From JBFMDN01 sp040753915 (lineage in GTDB: Bacteria; Desulfobacterota; Desulfomonilia; Desulfomonilales; Desulfomonilaceae), in NCBI GenBank assembly GCA_040753915.1, contig JBFMDN010000095.1:1-16543 (forward strand): a DNA stretch of 16,543 nt. Direction: 5' to 3'. The translations under genes were made by a program, and so were the position numbers. Numbering within the stretch: position 1 is the stretch's first letter; each line of letters opens with the position of its first letter. Below the pieces are notes generated by a model, which ran no database searches, was not told where the DNA came from, and saw only the letters and a list, made by a program, of their open reading frames with translations. This document shows, in pieces, positions 1-8,155 of this stretch.

Positions 1-69
1 CGGCGAAAGCCGGAATCCAGTCCTTCCAATATGTTATGGACCCCGGCTTTCGCCGGGGTGACGGGGTCC
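1..69. repeat. Dispersed palindromic repeat, nested inverted repeats
   Basis: Bases 1-13 are an exact reverse complement of 43-55. A tight hairpin (CCCCGGC at 41-47, GCCGGGG at 52-58, four-base loop) sits inside, and GGACCCC (38-44) pairs with GGGGTCC (63-69). Elements with this 'ccggctttcgccgg' core are common multicopy intergenic repeats in many proteobacterial genomes. It may begin before the window. No transposase is attached, so it is best seen as a REP or MITE-like element. Confidence 0.6.
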
Positions 70-147
70 TTGTTAAGTCAACGGACTGAAATCACGTGAT
101 GTCATCCACGAAGTTAACGCCTATGCGGTAACGGGGAGAGAGCCCTT

Positions 148-180
148 CCCCCCGTTGACGGGGGTCAGAGGGGGGTGTTG
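148..180. repeat. G/C-run hairpin, related in style to the repeat at the window's right end
   Basis: CCCCCG (149-154) and CGGGGG (159-164) form a hairpin with a TTGA loop, followed by a purine-rich run of G. The arrangement of C-run, short loop, G-run and 'gtcag' resembles the second hairpin of the repeat at 16506-16543, so both may belong to one degenerate dispersed family. There is no T-run on either side to make it a convincing terminator. Confidence 0.35.
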
Positions 181-389
181 GTTCGGAAGCGGTGACCGTC
201 TTTTCGAAATGCAATGCTCGGTTATTCCATCAACCTACTTTGATTAATGATGGATTGCCGGACCTGCTTCAGCAAGGCGGCAGAGCACACGCACCTTGCT
301 GACCACTCATTGGGTGATGGCACGGTTCCGAGGAATCCGCCAATATCTTGTCTCCTCCAACCTCGGTTGTGCTTTGTAGAGGGCGATTG

Positions 390-422
390 CCGGGAATTCG
401 GGATGGCTACCCGGATTCCCGG
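390..422. repeat. Imperfect 13-bp inverted repeat in the gene-free left end
   Basis: CCGGGAATTCGGG (390-402) and CCCGGATTCCCGG (410-422) can pair over 13 positions with one mismatch around the seven-base loop ATGGCTA. Like the element at 1-69 it has a 'ccgg-att' theme, so it is probably another dispersed palindrome. A role in protecting the end of an upstream transcript cannot be excluded. Confidence 0.45.
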
Positions 423-603
423 TTTCGCTTTTCGGAAGTGGACGGGCTCAGCCGGCTCTTAATCAGATCCCCAAAGAAATCGAGCCGTGCGAGACGGAAA
501 TTCTTCTCGGCAACCAGACTGGTCCTGTGATATTGTATGAGGGTCGTGGGCCCCGGGCGGGGTCGCCCGTCTACGATTCCCACCGGCAATCAGGAGCTCC
601 CCC

Positions 604-1920
604 GTGGTACGAAAATGGGACGTGTCATTGCGAGTGAGGCCGGAGGTGTCCCTCCTGCCTCTCGTTGTCGGATGCGCTGAGAAGGCCGCTGTTGCATTTG
701 GATTGGATGAGCCGGAGGCCTTGGCGATAACATTGGCCACAGAAGAGATCATCACGTACGTCGCTTGTGCTGCCGCCCCGGACAAAGAGATGGAAATAAG
801 CTTCAGACGTGGCGGATATTACGTGGAGGAGCAATTCGCCTTCGAAGCCGAAGGGTTCAACATGAAGGCCTTCAATCTCACGGTTGCTGCATCGGTGAAT
901 GGTGAGCAGGATTTTGAGGAAACAGGGCTGCTCATAGCATCCAGAATGGTGGATCGCTTCAAGTTCTCCCAGTCCGACGAAGGCCTGCGGTTGACGCTGG
1001 CAAAGGAAAAGGCCTATCCGGAGATTTCCGAGATCCGGGCCCCCGAGGTGCCTCCTCTGAGAGACTATGCGATACGATCTCCCGAGGTGGAAGAGGTCAA
1101 GGCGTTTGTCCACCTGGTGAATCGATTCTACGGAAATGCGGTCATTCCAGCCGTATTCCGGTATCCAGGAAAGCTCGTTGACATGGTAGCCAGCGAGGAC
1201 TGGGCGGCTAAAGTGGCGGCCGATAGTGAAGGCCGAATGGGTGGAGGGGTGGTCTGGAAGCGCGTTAGCGAAGAGACCGTGGAATGGTTCGGCCCGTACG
1301 TTTTCAATCAACCTGAAGATTCGCGGATGTCCGAAGCGCTCGTCGACTCATGCCTGGAGGCCCTGGCGAGGAGTGGGGTCGAGAGCCTCATCACCAGATT
1401 TCCCACTCCGGAGCTCCCGAAGGACTATTTCGAGCGTCTCGGTTCCGTAACCCTGCGTCCGAAAGACGGACAAGGAGTGGAACTGGAAGCATACTTCAGG
1501 CACCTGGGCGAAGACCTGGGCTGCGGTGTCTGGTCTCATCCCTTGCTCGAGCCATTCCTCTCAGAAGAGTATCGCCGGCTCTTCTTCGCAAGGGAGATCC
1601 ATCCGGTGAAAGAGGAGGGGGAGACGCAGTCGTCCTTTTCAGTGCTGTCTGCTGATTTCGACCGCTCCATCGGCTCGGTCACCCTCAGGCCCATATGGTG
1701 GGGGACAGACGCCTCGCAAACGCTTGCGTCGTACGTCGATGTGCTCCTCAGAGAAGACGCAACGTGCATCTTGTTTGAGATAGACCTCGGGCGTCCGTGG
1801 CACTCGTACTTCGTTCCGATGCTTTTCGAGCATGGTTTCGAGCCTCGCCTCGTGCTTCCACTGGCTGCTAAAGGCGATGTGGTCGTCTTTCAACACTCCA
1901 TGAACACGCGCACACCATGA
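604..1920 (+). CDS. Degenerate HATPase (RsbW-like) plus GNAT-like two-domain protein, function unknown
   Basis: 438 residues, GTG start with AGGAG (591-595) eight bases upstream. Residues 10-140 follow the plan of serine-kinase anti-sigma ATPases: a helix ending in 'LATEEIITYV' (44-53, the N-box position) and a late 'ETGLLIASRMVDRF' helix (106-119) followed by a strand. The usual N-box Asn is Tyr52 and the glycine-rich ATP lid is poor, so kinase activity is doubtful. Residues 155-335 look like a GNAT-type fold, with a 'GGGVVW' strand near 213 and 'FERLGSVTLRP' near 276. A further C-terminal part (345-430) again contains GSVTLRP (357-363), 77 residues after the first copy. The stop overlaps the start of the aminotransferase gene, so the two are probably made together. 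A signalling or acyl-transfer role is possible but is only inference from fold resemblance. Confidence 0.6.
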   Translation: MVRKWDVSLRVRPEVSLLPLVVGCAEKAAVAFGLDEPEALAITLATEEIITYVACAAAPDKEMEISFRRGGYYVEEQFAFEAEGFNMKAFNLTVAASVNGEQDFEETGLLIASRMVDRFKFSQSDEGLRLTLAKEKAYPEISEIRAPEVPPLRDYAIRSPEVEEVKAFVHLVNRFYGNAVIPAVFRYPGKLVDMVASEDWAAKVAADSEGRMGGGVVWKRVSEETVEWFGPYVFNQPEDSRMSEALVDSCLEALARSGVESLITRFPTPELPKDYFERLGSVTLRPKDGQGVELEAYFRHLGEDLGCGVWSHPLLEPFLSEEYRRLFFAREIHPVKEEGETQSSFSVLSADFDRSIGSVTLRPIWWGTDASQTLASYVDVLLREDATCILFEIDLGRPWHSYFVPMLFEHGFEPRLVLPLAAKGDVVVFQHSMNTRTP

Positions 1921-3026
1921 CTCCTGTCGCACTGGAAAAACTCCTCCCGGCCTATATAAGGCGGTTCGAGGCGTACATACCAAGCAAACCCGATTCCGAG
2001 CTCATGAAGCTGTTTGGATGCTCGCGGCTCTATCGTCTCAACAACAACGAAAACGCTTTGGGGCCTCCCCCTGCTGCACAAGAGGCCATTCGAAAATTCG
2101 ATCCGGCGAGGGCGGCTGTGTATCCCAGCGGGGACTGCTATTTTCTCCGTCACAAGCTCGCGAAGAAATTCGATAAAGACCCTGACCAGTTCGTTATCGG
2201 CAATGGCGCTAACGAGGTCATTGCCTTTGTCATGAGAGCGTTTTGTGAGAGCGGAGACAATATCGTCACTTCTGACAAGACATTTGCCGTTTACGAATGG
2301 ATTGCAGAGTTCTCGGGGGTGGAGACAAGGCTTGTTCCGCTCAAAGACTACGCCTTCGATGCTCCAGGAATGCTCAGCCGGATCGACGACCGAACCAAGA
2401 TCCTGTTCATATGCAATCCGAATAATCCCACGGGAACATACTGGGACCAGAAGGAATTGCGCGGATTCCTCGACACCATTGATAGTCGGCAGATTGTAGT
2501 CCTGGACGAAGCGTACTGCGAGTTTGTGGAATCAGATGACTTTCCCAACGGGATGGATCTCATTGACGAGTATCCCAATCTGGTAGTGTTTCGGACATTC
2601 TCCAAGATGTACGGGCTGGCAGGCCTGCGCATAGGATATCTTGCGGCCAATCTGGAAGTCGTAGACGCGGTCAGACGCACGTGCATCGTCTATTCCGTGA
2701 ACTCCTTGGCTCAGGAAGCTGCCCTGGCTGCGGTAGATGACGACGAGCATGTCTTGAGAACTAGAGAGCTGGTGCGTACCGGCAAGGATTTTCTCAGGAG
2801 AGAGCTGAATCTCCTTGGCCTGTCCTACCTCGCGGGTGAGGGGAACTACATCATGGTGAAGCTGCCGATGAGCGATTCTCTGGCGTACCGAAAGCTCATG
2901 ACTCAAGGAGTGATGGTGAGGACAATGACGGGGTTTCGCTTTCCCAACTTCGTTCGGGTAACCATATCCAAAATGGAAGCCATGGAGGCATTCATCGAAG
3001 CCCTTGCGCGAACTTTATCGCGATAA
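1917..3026 (+). CDS. HisC-like pyridoxal-phosphate aminotransferase (class I/II)
   Basis: 369 residues, the usual length of histidinol-phosphate aminotransferases. ATG overlaps the previous stop as ATGA, with no clear ribosome binding site, which points to translational coupling. Family signatures are complete: NNNENALGPPP (42-52), GNGANE (95-100), NPNNPTG (167-173), DEAY (197-200) with the cofactor-pyridine Asp, the Schiff-base Lys230 in 'RTFSKMYGLAGLRIGY', Arg238 for the phosphate, and an Arg in 'NFVRVTIS' near the C-terminus that would hold the substrate. The fold assignment is firm; the substrate is not. No other histidine genes are nearby, and the family also includes aromatic amino acid aminotransferases and the CobD threonine-phosphate decarboxylase. 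Its place between the HATPase/GNAT-like gene and a molybdenum hydroxylase suggests a specialised role rather than histidine synthesis. Confidence 0.88.
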   Translation: MTPVALEKLLPAYIRRFEAYIPSKPDSELMKLFGCSRLYRLNNNENALGPPPAAQEAIRKFDPARAAVYPSGDCYFLRHKLAKKFDKDPDQFVIGNGANEVIAFVMRAFCESGDNIVTSDKTFAVYEWIAEFSGVETRLVPLKDYAFDAPGMLSRIDDRTKILFICNPNNPTGTYWDQKELRGFLDTIDSRQIVVLDEAYCEFVESDDFPNGMDLIDEYPNLVVFRTFSKMYGLAGLRIGYLAANLEVVDAVRRTCIVYSVNSLAQEAALAAVDDDEHVLRTRELVRTGKDFLRRELNLLGLSYLAGEGNYIMVKLPMSDSLAYRKLMTQGVMVRTMTGFRFPNFVRVTISKMEAMEAFIEALARTLSR

Positions 3027-3035
3027 GAACCCCCT

Positions 3036-3064
3036 GCGGCCTGTTCAAGAGATGATCAGGCCGC
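3036..3064 (+). promoter_or_regulatory. Intergenic hairpin between aminotransferase and hydroxylase genes
   Basis: GCGGCCTG (3036-3043) pairs exactly with CAGGCCGC (3057-3064) across a 13-base loop in a 54-base gap. No T-run follows, so it is not a classical intrinsic terminator. It could mark an mRNA processing site that separates the first two genes from the hydroxylase genes, or it could be incidental. Confidence 0.35.
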
Positions 3065-3080
3065 GGGCTACGAGAGGCGG

Positions 3081-5435
3081 ATGACCGTGGATCGTGATTT
3101 TGAGCGTATATACCGCGGTACACTGGCGATCGGATCCCCGGTCCCTCGGGTCGATGCGTTCGACAAGGTAACGGGAAGACAGATCTTCGCCGCGGATTAT
3201 TATTCGCCGGACATGCTCTGGGCAGGAGTTAAGAGGGCGGGAATCCCCCACGGCCGGGTGGAGTATCTGCACGTGGAGAGAGCTACCTCTTTGGCCGGGG
3301 TGCACGCAATCTTGACCCACGAAGATGTTCGAGGCTCCAACAGGCAGGGCGTGGTTCGGAAGGATCAGCCCGTGCTGTGCAACGATAAGGTTCGGCACTG
3401 TGGAGATGCTGTCGCTCTGGTCCTTGCCGAGAGCAAGGAAGTCCTCCGCCAGGCCCTCGATCTCGTTGGCGTCGGTCTGGAGCCGCTGCCCGCTGTTTTC
3501 GATGCGGAACAGGCCATGAAAGAGGGGGCCCCTCTCGTGCATGAGGATCATGAGGCGGGAAACATCCTTCTTGAAGGCCACCTGAAGACAGGCGCCGGGG
3601 AGGATGCCCGAGACGAATGCGACATCCTGATCGAGGCTTGTTTCAAGACGCCCCGACAGGAGCACGCGTACCTCGAGACTGAGGTGGGCTGGGCCCAGAT
3701 GGGGGATGACGGAAGGCTCACCATTGTGTGTTCGACGCAGACGCCGTTTCGCGACCGAGCGGAGGTTGCGGAAGCTCTCGGACTGAAATACACGGACATC
3801 CGCATCATAGCACCGTATCCTGGGGGAGCGTTTGGAGGCAAAGACGGCGTGACCGTGCAGAGCCTCCTTGGGCTTGCCGCGCTCCATTCCGGTGGAAGAC
3901 CGGTCAAGATGTGGTGGGGGAGGGAAGAGTCCTTTGTCTGCGGAACCAAGCGCCATGCGGCTACTATGTACTACACCCTGGGGGCAAAGAGCGATGGATC
4001 CCTCCATTACCTGAAGGTCCGATTGTACCTGGATACGGGCCCATACGACCACCTCGGTGGGGTAGTGCTCGCGCTCGGCCTGGAGCACTCGGGGGGGCCA
4101 TATCGGATACCAAACGTGGTCCTGGATGGATGGTGCGCGTACACGAACAATCCTATCGGTGGAGCGTTCAGGGGCTTTGGGGTCACTCAGGTAACAGCGG
4201 CTATGGAGCAGATGATGGACATGCTGGCCGAGAAACTCGGCATGGATCCTCTGAATCTCCGGCTCAGAAACGCCGTGAAAACGGGCGACCGGAATTTCGT
4301 GGGAAAGACCCTCGTCAATTCCACGGGGGTGACCGAGTGCCTGGAGGTCCTTGCCGCCCATCCGCTCTGGAAGGAGAAAGATGCGTGGAAATCGTCGGCT
4401 GATACGTTCAAGAAGAGGGGAGTCGGGATCGCCGCACTTATGCACGCGTCGGGGTACGGGCCGTTCGTTCCGGATTTCGCAAATGCCAAGATTCAGTTGA
4501 CCGAGCAGGGCAAGGTTCGTGTCTACTGCGGTGTGGTTGATATGGGGCAAGGCAATGCGTCCACCAATCTTCAGATCGTCGGCTCCATACTCGGGCAGGA
4601 CGCTGCCCATATCGAGCTGGTCCAGCCCGACACGGACCGCACGTTGCCAAGCGGGTCAGCGTCCGCCAGCAGGTGCACGTACACCTTTGGCAACGCGTTG
4701 ATCGGGGCAGCCGGGATACTGAAGGAGCGTATCCTGCAGCGGGCGGCGGATCTCCTCATGGCTCCGGACGCGAAGCATTTCGCTCTTGTGCCGGGCAGCG
4801 TGCGACATCTGCGTGACGGGCGGGAGCTACCTCTATCACTCGTGGCACAGTACCTCAATGAATCGGAGCGGGTCGCAGTCTATCGCTTCCGAGTGCCGGT
4901 CGCCGGGGAGGTCATGCCGGTGGGAGAGGATCTTCGTCTACACGGGTTTCCTCACACCCTCTTCTCTTACGGGGCTCACCTGGCGTACGTGGAAGTGGAC
5001 GAGCTTACTGGAAAGGTCTCCGTCGAGAGATACCTTGCTGTGAGCGATTGCGGTACTGTGATAAATCCCCAGGTTTACGAGCAGCAGATCCATGGCGGGA
5101 TAGCCCAGGGCGTCGGTTTCGCGTTGAGCGAAGAATTCCAGGTAAAGGAGGGCCGAGTCCTGACGCCGGGCTTCTCAACGTACTTGATTCCCACCGCTGC
5201 AGATGTTCCGGAAATGGAGTCCATACCTGTTCAGTTGTACGAACAGACAGGACCGTTCGGTCTGAAAGGAGTAGGAGAGATTTCCACGAACGGACCCCTG
5301 CCCGCAATTAGCAATGCACTGTTCGATGCGCTCGGAGCGCGGGAGGGCGAGTATCCACTTACCCCGGAACGGGTAGCCCGGGTCATCGGAGCCGGCGATT
5401 GGCTCAACGCGTCCGGATCGATGCTGCGGTGGTGA
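3081..5435 (+). CDS. Molybdopterin-binding large subunit, xanthine dehydrogenase/aldehyde oxidase family
   Basis: 784 residues, typical for the stand-alone large subunit. ATG with GAGAGG just upstream. The N-terminal aldehyde oxidase a/b hammerhead covers about 15-135; the molybdopterin domains fill the rest. Cofactor signatures: the 'GGAFGGK' loop near 248-253, GGAFRGFG at 360-367, GQG near 490-492, and KGVGE at 729-733 with Glu733 as the expected catalytic base. The CO-dehydrogenase active-site loop (AYxCSFR) is absent, so this is a hydroxylase or dehydrogenase of an aldehyde or N-heterocycle such as a purine or nicotinate, not CO dehydrogenase. The order large, 2Fe-2S, FAD follows directly downstream, giving a complete cytoplasmic three-subunit enzyme. 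The exact substrate cannot be told from sequence. Confidence 0.93.
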   Translation: MTVDRDFERIYRGTLAIGSPVPRVDAFDKVTGRQIFAADYYSPDMLWAGVKRAGIPHGRVEYLHVERATSLAGVHAILTHEDVRGSNRQGVVRKDQPVLCNDKVRHCGDAVALVLAESKEVLRQALDLVGVGLEPLPAVFDAEQAMKEGAPLVHEDHEAGNILLEGHLKTGAGEDARDECDILIEACFKTPRQEHAYLETEVGWAQMGDDGRLTIVCSTQTPFRDRAEVAEALGLKYTDIRIIAPYPGGAFGGKDGVTVQSLLGLAALHSGGRPVKMWWGREESFVCGTKRHAATMYYTLGAKSDGSLHYLKVRLYLDTGPYDHLGGVVLALGLEHSGGPYRIPNVVLDGWCAYTNNPIGGAFRGFGVTQVTAAMEQMMDMLAEKLGMDPLNLRLRNAVKTGDRNFVGKTLVNSTGVTECLEVLAAHPLWKEKDAWKSSADTFKKRGVGIAALMHASGYGPFVPDFANAKIQLTEQGKVRVYCGVVDMGQGNASTNLQIVGSILGQDAAHIELVQPDTDRTLPSGSASASRCTYTFGNALIGAAGILKERILQRAADLLMAPDAKHFALVPGSVRHLRDGRELPLSLVAQYLNESERVAVYRFRVPVAGEVMPVGEDLRLHGFPHTLFSYGAHLAYVEVDELTGKVSVERYLAVSDCGTVINPQVYEQQIHGGIAQGVGFALSEEFQVKEGRVLTPGFSTYLIPTAADVPEMESIPVQLYEQTGPFGLKGVGEISTNGPLPAISNALFDALGAREGEYPLTPERVARVIGAGDWLNASGSMLRW

Positions 5436-5524
5436 GGGGATCGATTCCCTGGACCGAAACAAAAGAGCCATCCCTTGAAATTCTTCGGGTCGTTGAGCCG
5501 AATTCAGATGCAGTGAGAGAGGCA

Positions 5525-5995
5525 ATGGAAATAGCATTCTTCCTCAACGGTACTCCAGTTAAGCTGGACGTTGCGCCGGACCGCAGAGTGGTCGATCTGC
5601 TCCGGGAAGACCTGGGGCTGACTGGAACGAAGGAGGCCTGTGGCACGGGTGATTGCGGCGCGTGTACCATCCTCGTCGACAATGAGAGCCGCCTGTCTTG
5701 CCTCATGTTGGCAGCCCAGCTAGACGGTAGGACTGTCGCCACTATCGAAGGGTTGAGTCAGGGGGAGAGCCTTCACGTCATCCAGGAGGCCTTCATCGAA
5801 TGCGGGGCCGTTCAATGCGGGTTCTGCACACCTGGTATGGTCGCTTCGTCCGTAGACCTCCTCCACCGGATACCCAGCCCTACGAGACAGGAGATTCGGG
5901 ACGGTTTCTCCGGCAACCTCTGCAGATGTACCGGGTACCAGAAGATAGTCGACGCTGTAGAACTGGCCGTACGTAAGTTGCAGGAGGACCGGTGA
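5525..5995 (+). CDS. 2Fe-2S subunit of molybdenum hydroxylase
   Basis: 156 residues from the chosen ATG. The N-terminal plant-type ferredoxin domain has Cys39, Cys44, Cys47 and Cys59 (C-x4-C-x2-C-x11-C). The C-terminal helical domain has the second cluster with Cys98, Cys101, Cys133 and Cys135 in the hallmark CGFCTPGM and CRCTGYQ motifs. It passes electrons from the molybdenum centre to the FAD subunit. The frame is open further upstream: GTG at 5432 would overlap the previous stop by four bases and add 31 residues. The family normally starts right at the 'MEIAFFLNG' strand and a GAGAGG sits just before it, so 5525 is preferred. The last bases overlap the next gene as GTGA. Confidence 0.93.
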   Translation: MEIAFFLNGTPVKLDVAPDRRVVDLLREDLGLTGTKEACGTGDCGACTILVDNESRLSCLMLAAQLDGRTVATIEGLSQGESLHVIQEAFIECGAVQCGFCTPGMVASSVDLLHRIPSPTRQEIRDGFSGNLCRCTGYQKIVDAVELAVRKLQEDR

Positions 5996-6831
5996 CACAG
6001 GTATTTCTTCCCCGAACGCTCAATGAGCTCTGGAACCTGCTCGATGCCGAACCGGACGGCAGGGTTTACGCTGGAGGAACCGACTTCCTGGTGGGGTTTC
6101 ACGAAAGAGCGCCGCGGCCGGCTTGCCTCATCTGTATCGAGCGCATTTCGGAGATAAAGGGCGTGTCGGACCGAGGGGATTGGATTTGGATAGGCGCAGC
6201 GACCACTCACAGCATGTTGCTCGCTGCCCCCCCCATCCGGGAGCACGCTGCTGTTCTGGCGCGGGGAGTGAGCGTGCTGGCTTCACCCCCGGTACGCAAT
6301 ATGGGAACCATCGGCGGCAACATTGTGAATGCCTCTCCGGCGGGTGATACCCTACCGCCCCTGTACGTCCTCGGAGCTGAGGTGGAGATCGAGTCCCGGG
6401 TCTCCACAAGACGAGTGCCCATACAGGAGTTCATCCTCGGTCCCGGCATTGTGGATCTGAGACGAGGTGAAATAGTCACCGGCCTCAGGGTACGCAAAGC
6501 GTCCCGGTTTGCGGTGCACCATTACGAAAAGGTGGGGCGCAGAAAAGCGCAAGCCTGCTCCGTAGTGGGCATGGCAGCGCTCATCAGGCTTTCGGAATCA
6601 AAGATCATCGAAGAAATTCGGACCGCGTGGGGGAGCGTCGGTCCCACGGTTGTGACAATTCCGGACGTGGAGCATTTCCTAGTGGGGAAACCTCTCGGGG
6701 TCAAGTCCTTGAAAGAAGCGATGCCTCTTGTGTCCGGTTCGGTTTTCCCCATAGACGACGTGCGGGCCACCGCAGAGTATCGGCGGAAGGTTGCGGCCCG
6801 TATCCTTGTCCGACTTGCTCGATACGCCTGA
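5992..6831 (+). CDS. FAD-binding subunit of molybdenum hydroxylase
   Basis: 279 residues, typical for the CoxM/XdhB-type medium subunit. GTG start overlaps the preceding TGA (GTGA), with AGGAGG about four bases ahead, so translation is coupled. FAD-binding motifs are clear: YAGGTD (26-31) and 'NMGTIGGNIVNASPAGD' from residue 103, where the flavin pyrophosphate is bound. The CO dehydrogenase flavoprotein C-terminal domain follows (about 175-275). It is the electron exit of the complex, to NAD or another acceptor. It ends 44 bases from the convergent dctM gene; no T-rich stem-loop terminator is visible in the gap. Confidence 0.92.
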   Translation: MTQVFLPRTLNELWNLLDAEPDGRVYAGGTDFLVGFHERAPRPACLICIERISEIKGVSDRGDWIWIGAATTHSMLLAAPPIREHAAVLARGVSVLASPPVRNMGTIGGNIVNASPAGDTLPPLYVLGAEVEIESRVSTRRVPIQEFILGPGIVDLRRGEIVTGLRVRKASRFAVHHYEKVGRRKAQACSVVGMAALIRLSESKIIEEIRTAWGSVGPTVVTIPDVEHFLVGKPLGVKSLKEAMPLVSGSVFPIDDVRATAEYRRKVAARILVRLARYA

Positions 6832-6875
6832 TCCCTCAATCGCCTCACGAAAGGCAACCGCCGAAAGTAGGTGCT

Positions 6876-8153
6876 TTAGCGGAGGAACTTCACAGGAAGA
6901 TACAGGGAAATTTGCGGAATAAACGTAACGAGCATGAGACATCCCAAGAGCAGCACGAGGAAAGGAAGTACCCCTCTTGAGACTTCCACGAGGCTCTTTT
7001 GGGTGAGCCCCATAGCGACAAAGAGATTTAGACCGAATGGAGGGGTCAGGAAGCCGAATTCGATTACCAGCACCATGATGATACCGTAATGAATGAAGTC
7101 TATGCCGAAGCGGTTGAGCGTCTCGACAAAGAGTGGTGAAAGAATCAGCATGGCCGACACGTTTTCCATGACCGTTCCCATGACGAGGAACAGAATGTTC
7201 ACGAGGATAAGAAAGAGCCATGGGCTGTGCACGTGCGCGGTAATGGAGTCCGCCAGCAGGTGAGGCAGCCGCTCGGAAGTGAGCAGCCAAACGAGTGCCA
7301 TGGCGCATGCAAGAATGAAGAGGAGGCAACTGGAAAGGATCGCGCCTTGCTTACACACCTTGGGAACGTCCTGCCACCGAATCTCCCGATGAATGACGAC
7401 TTCTACGAACAGCGCGTACACAACACTCACGCCCGCGGCTTCGGTGGGGGTGAACATGCCGCTGTAGATCCCGCCCAATACGATAACGGGAAGCATGATT
7501 CCCCAGATTCCGTCTCTAAGACACTGAAACGTCTCTTTCCACGAGATCCGCTCTCCCATGAACCATCGTTGCCGGTACGCCATGACGATGACGTATGCAA
7601 CAAAGCTTCCCCCGATGAGGAGACCCGGAAGGATTCCGGCCATGAAAAGCTCCGCCACCGACACGTTCATGACCATACAATAGAGGATCATGGGAATTGA
7701 AGGCGGGATGACGATCCCCAGAGATCCCGCGGAAGTCACGAGGCCGGTTGCAAATCGGTCATCGTACCCTGCTTTGATAAGCGCCGGGATCATGACGGAA
7801 CCGATGGCCACGACGGTTGCGGGGCTCGACCCCGAAAGTGCAGCGAAGAAAAGGCAACCCACGGTCGTCGCAACCGCCAATCCGCCCGGATAGGGCGCCA
7901 CGAAGGCATTTATAACTGCGATAAGCCTCCGTGCCATGGCCCCCTCGGTCATTATGCCTCCCGCGATAATGAAAAACGGAATGGCCAGCAGGACCGAATT
8001 ATCCAGAGCATTGAACAGTTGCTGTGGCAAAACCAGCAACGACGTGGACGTGTGAGAGAACAGGGCTATGCCGGTGGTGGCCGCCAGCATGAGGGCAATG
8101 GGCATCCCCATTATCAGGAGAAGAAAGAAGCACAGGAAAACGGTAACAAGCAT
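6876..8153 (-). CDS. dctM: TRAP transporter large permease (DctM)
   Basis: 425 residues, the usual length. It is strongly hydrophobic with about a dozen predicted membrane segments, beginning with 'MLVTVFLCFFLLLIMGMPIALML' character and containing the family loops 'GIVIPPSIPMILY' and 'GFLTPPFGLNLFVAMG'. It forms the ion-coupled transport channel of a tripartite ATP-independent periplasmic system in the inner membrane. ATG lies two bases after the dctQ stop with no good ribosome binding site of its own, so it depends on coupling. Last gene of dctP-dctQ-dctM. Its neighbour and probable partner is the molybdenum hydroxylase operon, which it meets end to end. Confidence 0.94.
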   Translation of the reverse strand: MLVTVFLCFFLLLIMGMPIALMLAATTGIALFSHTSTSLLVLPQQLFNALDNSVLLAIPFFIIAGGIMTEGAMARRLIAVINAFVAPYPGGLAVATTVGCLFFAALSGSSPATVVAIGSVMIPALIKAGYDDRFATGLVTSAGSLGIVIPPSIPMILYCMVMNVSVAELFMAGILPGLLIGGSFVAYVIVMAYRQRWFMGERISWKETFQCLRDGIWGIMLPVIVLGGIYSGMFTPTEAAGVSVVYALFVEVVIHREIRWQDVPKVCKQGAILSSCLLFILACAMALVWLLTSERLPHLLADSITAHVHSPWLFLILVNILFLVMGTVMENVSAMLILSPLFVETLNRFGIDFIHYGIIMVLVIEFGFLTPPFGLNLFVAMGLTQKSLVEVSRGVLPFLVLLLGCLMLVTFIPQISLYLPVKFLR

Positions 8154-8155
8154 GA

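Larger units (their letters stand above)
70..603. other. Gene-free stretch upstream of the first gene
   Basis: Apart from the two palindromes noted separately, nothing convincing is coded here. The short open frames are arginine/serine-rich, overlap each other on both strands and lack ribosome binding sites. The last 60 bases include a GC-rich run (about 545-570) and the ribosome binding site of the gene at 604. No promoter with both boxes was found. Confidence 0.6.

Noticed and set aside
318..335. TGGCACG resembling half of a sigma-54 promoter
   Set aside because: The second half (TTGC at the right distance) is missing and no gene starts nearby.
625..1311. 228-residue minus-strand frame inside the first gene
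   Set aside because: Antisense to a frame with better coding character and a proper ribosome binding site; no motifs.
3045..4610. Long open frame of 521 residues on the minus strand inside the hydroxylase large-subunit gene
   Set aside because: It lies antisense to a gene with complete family motifs, its protein has no recognisable pattern, and long antisense frames arise from codon bias in GC-rich genes.
5399..5524. Upstream extension of the 2Fe-2S subunit from a TTG
   Set aside because: It overlaps the large-subunit gene, has no family similarity and the known family begins at the ATG at 5525. GTG 5432 remains a minor alternative.
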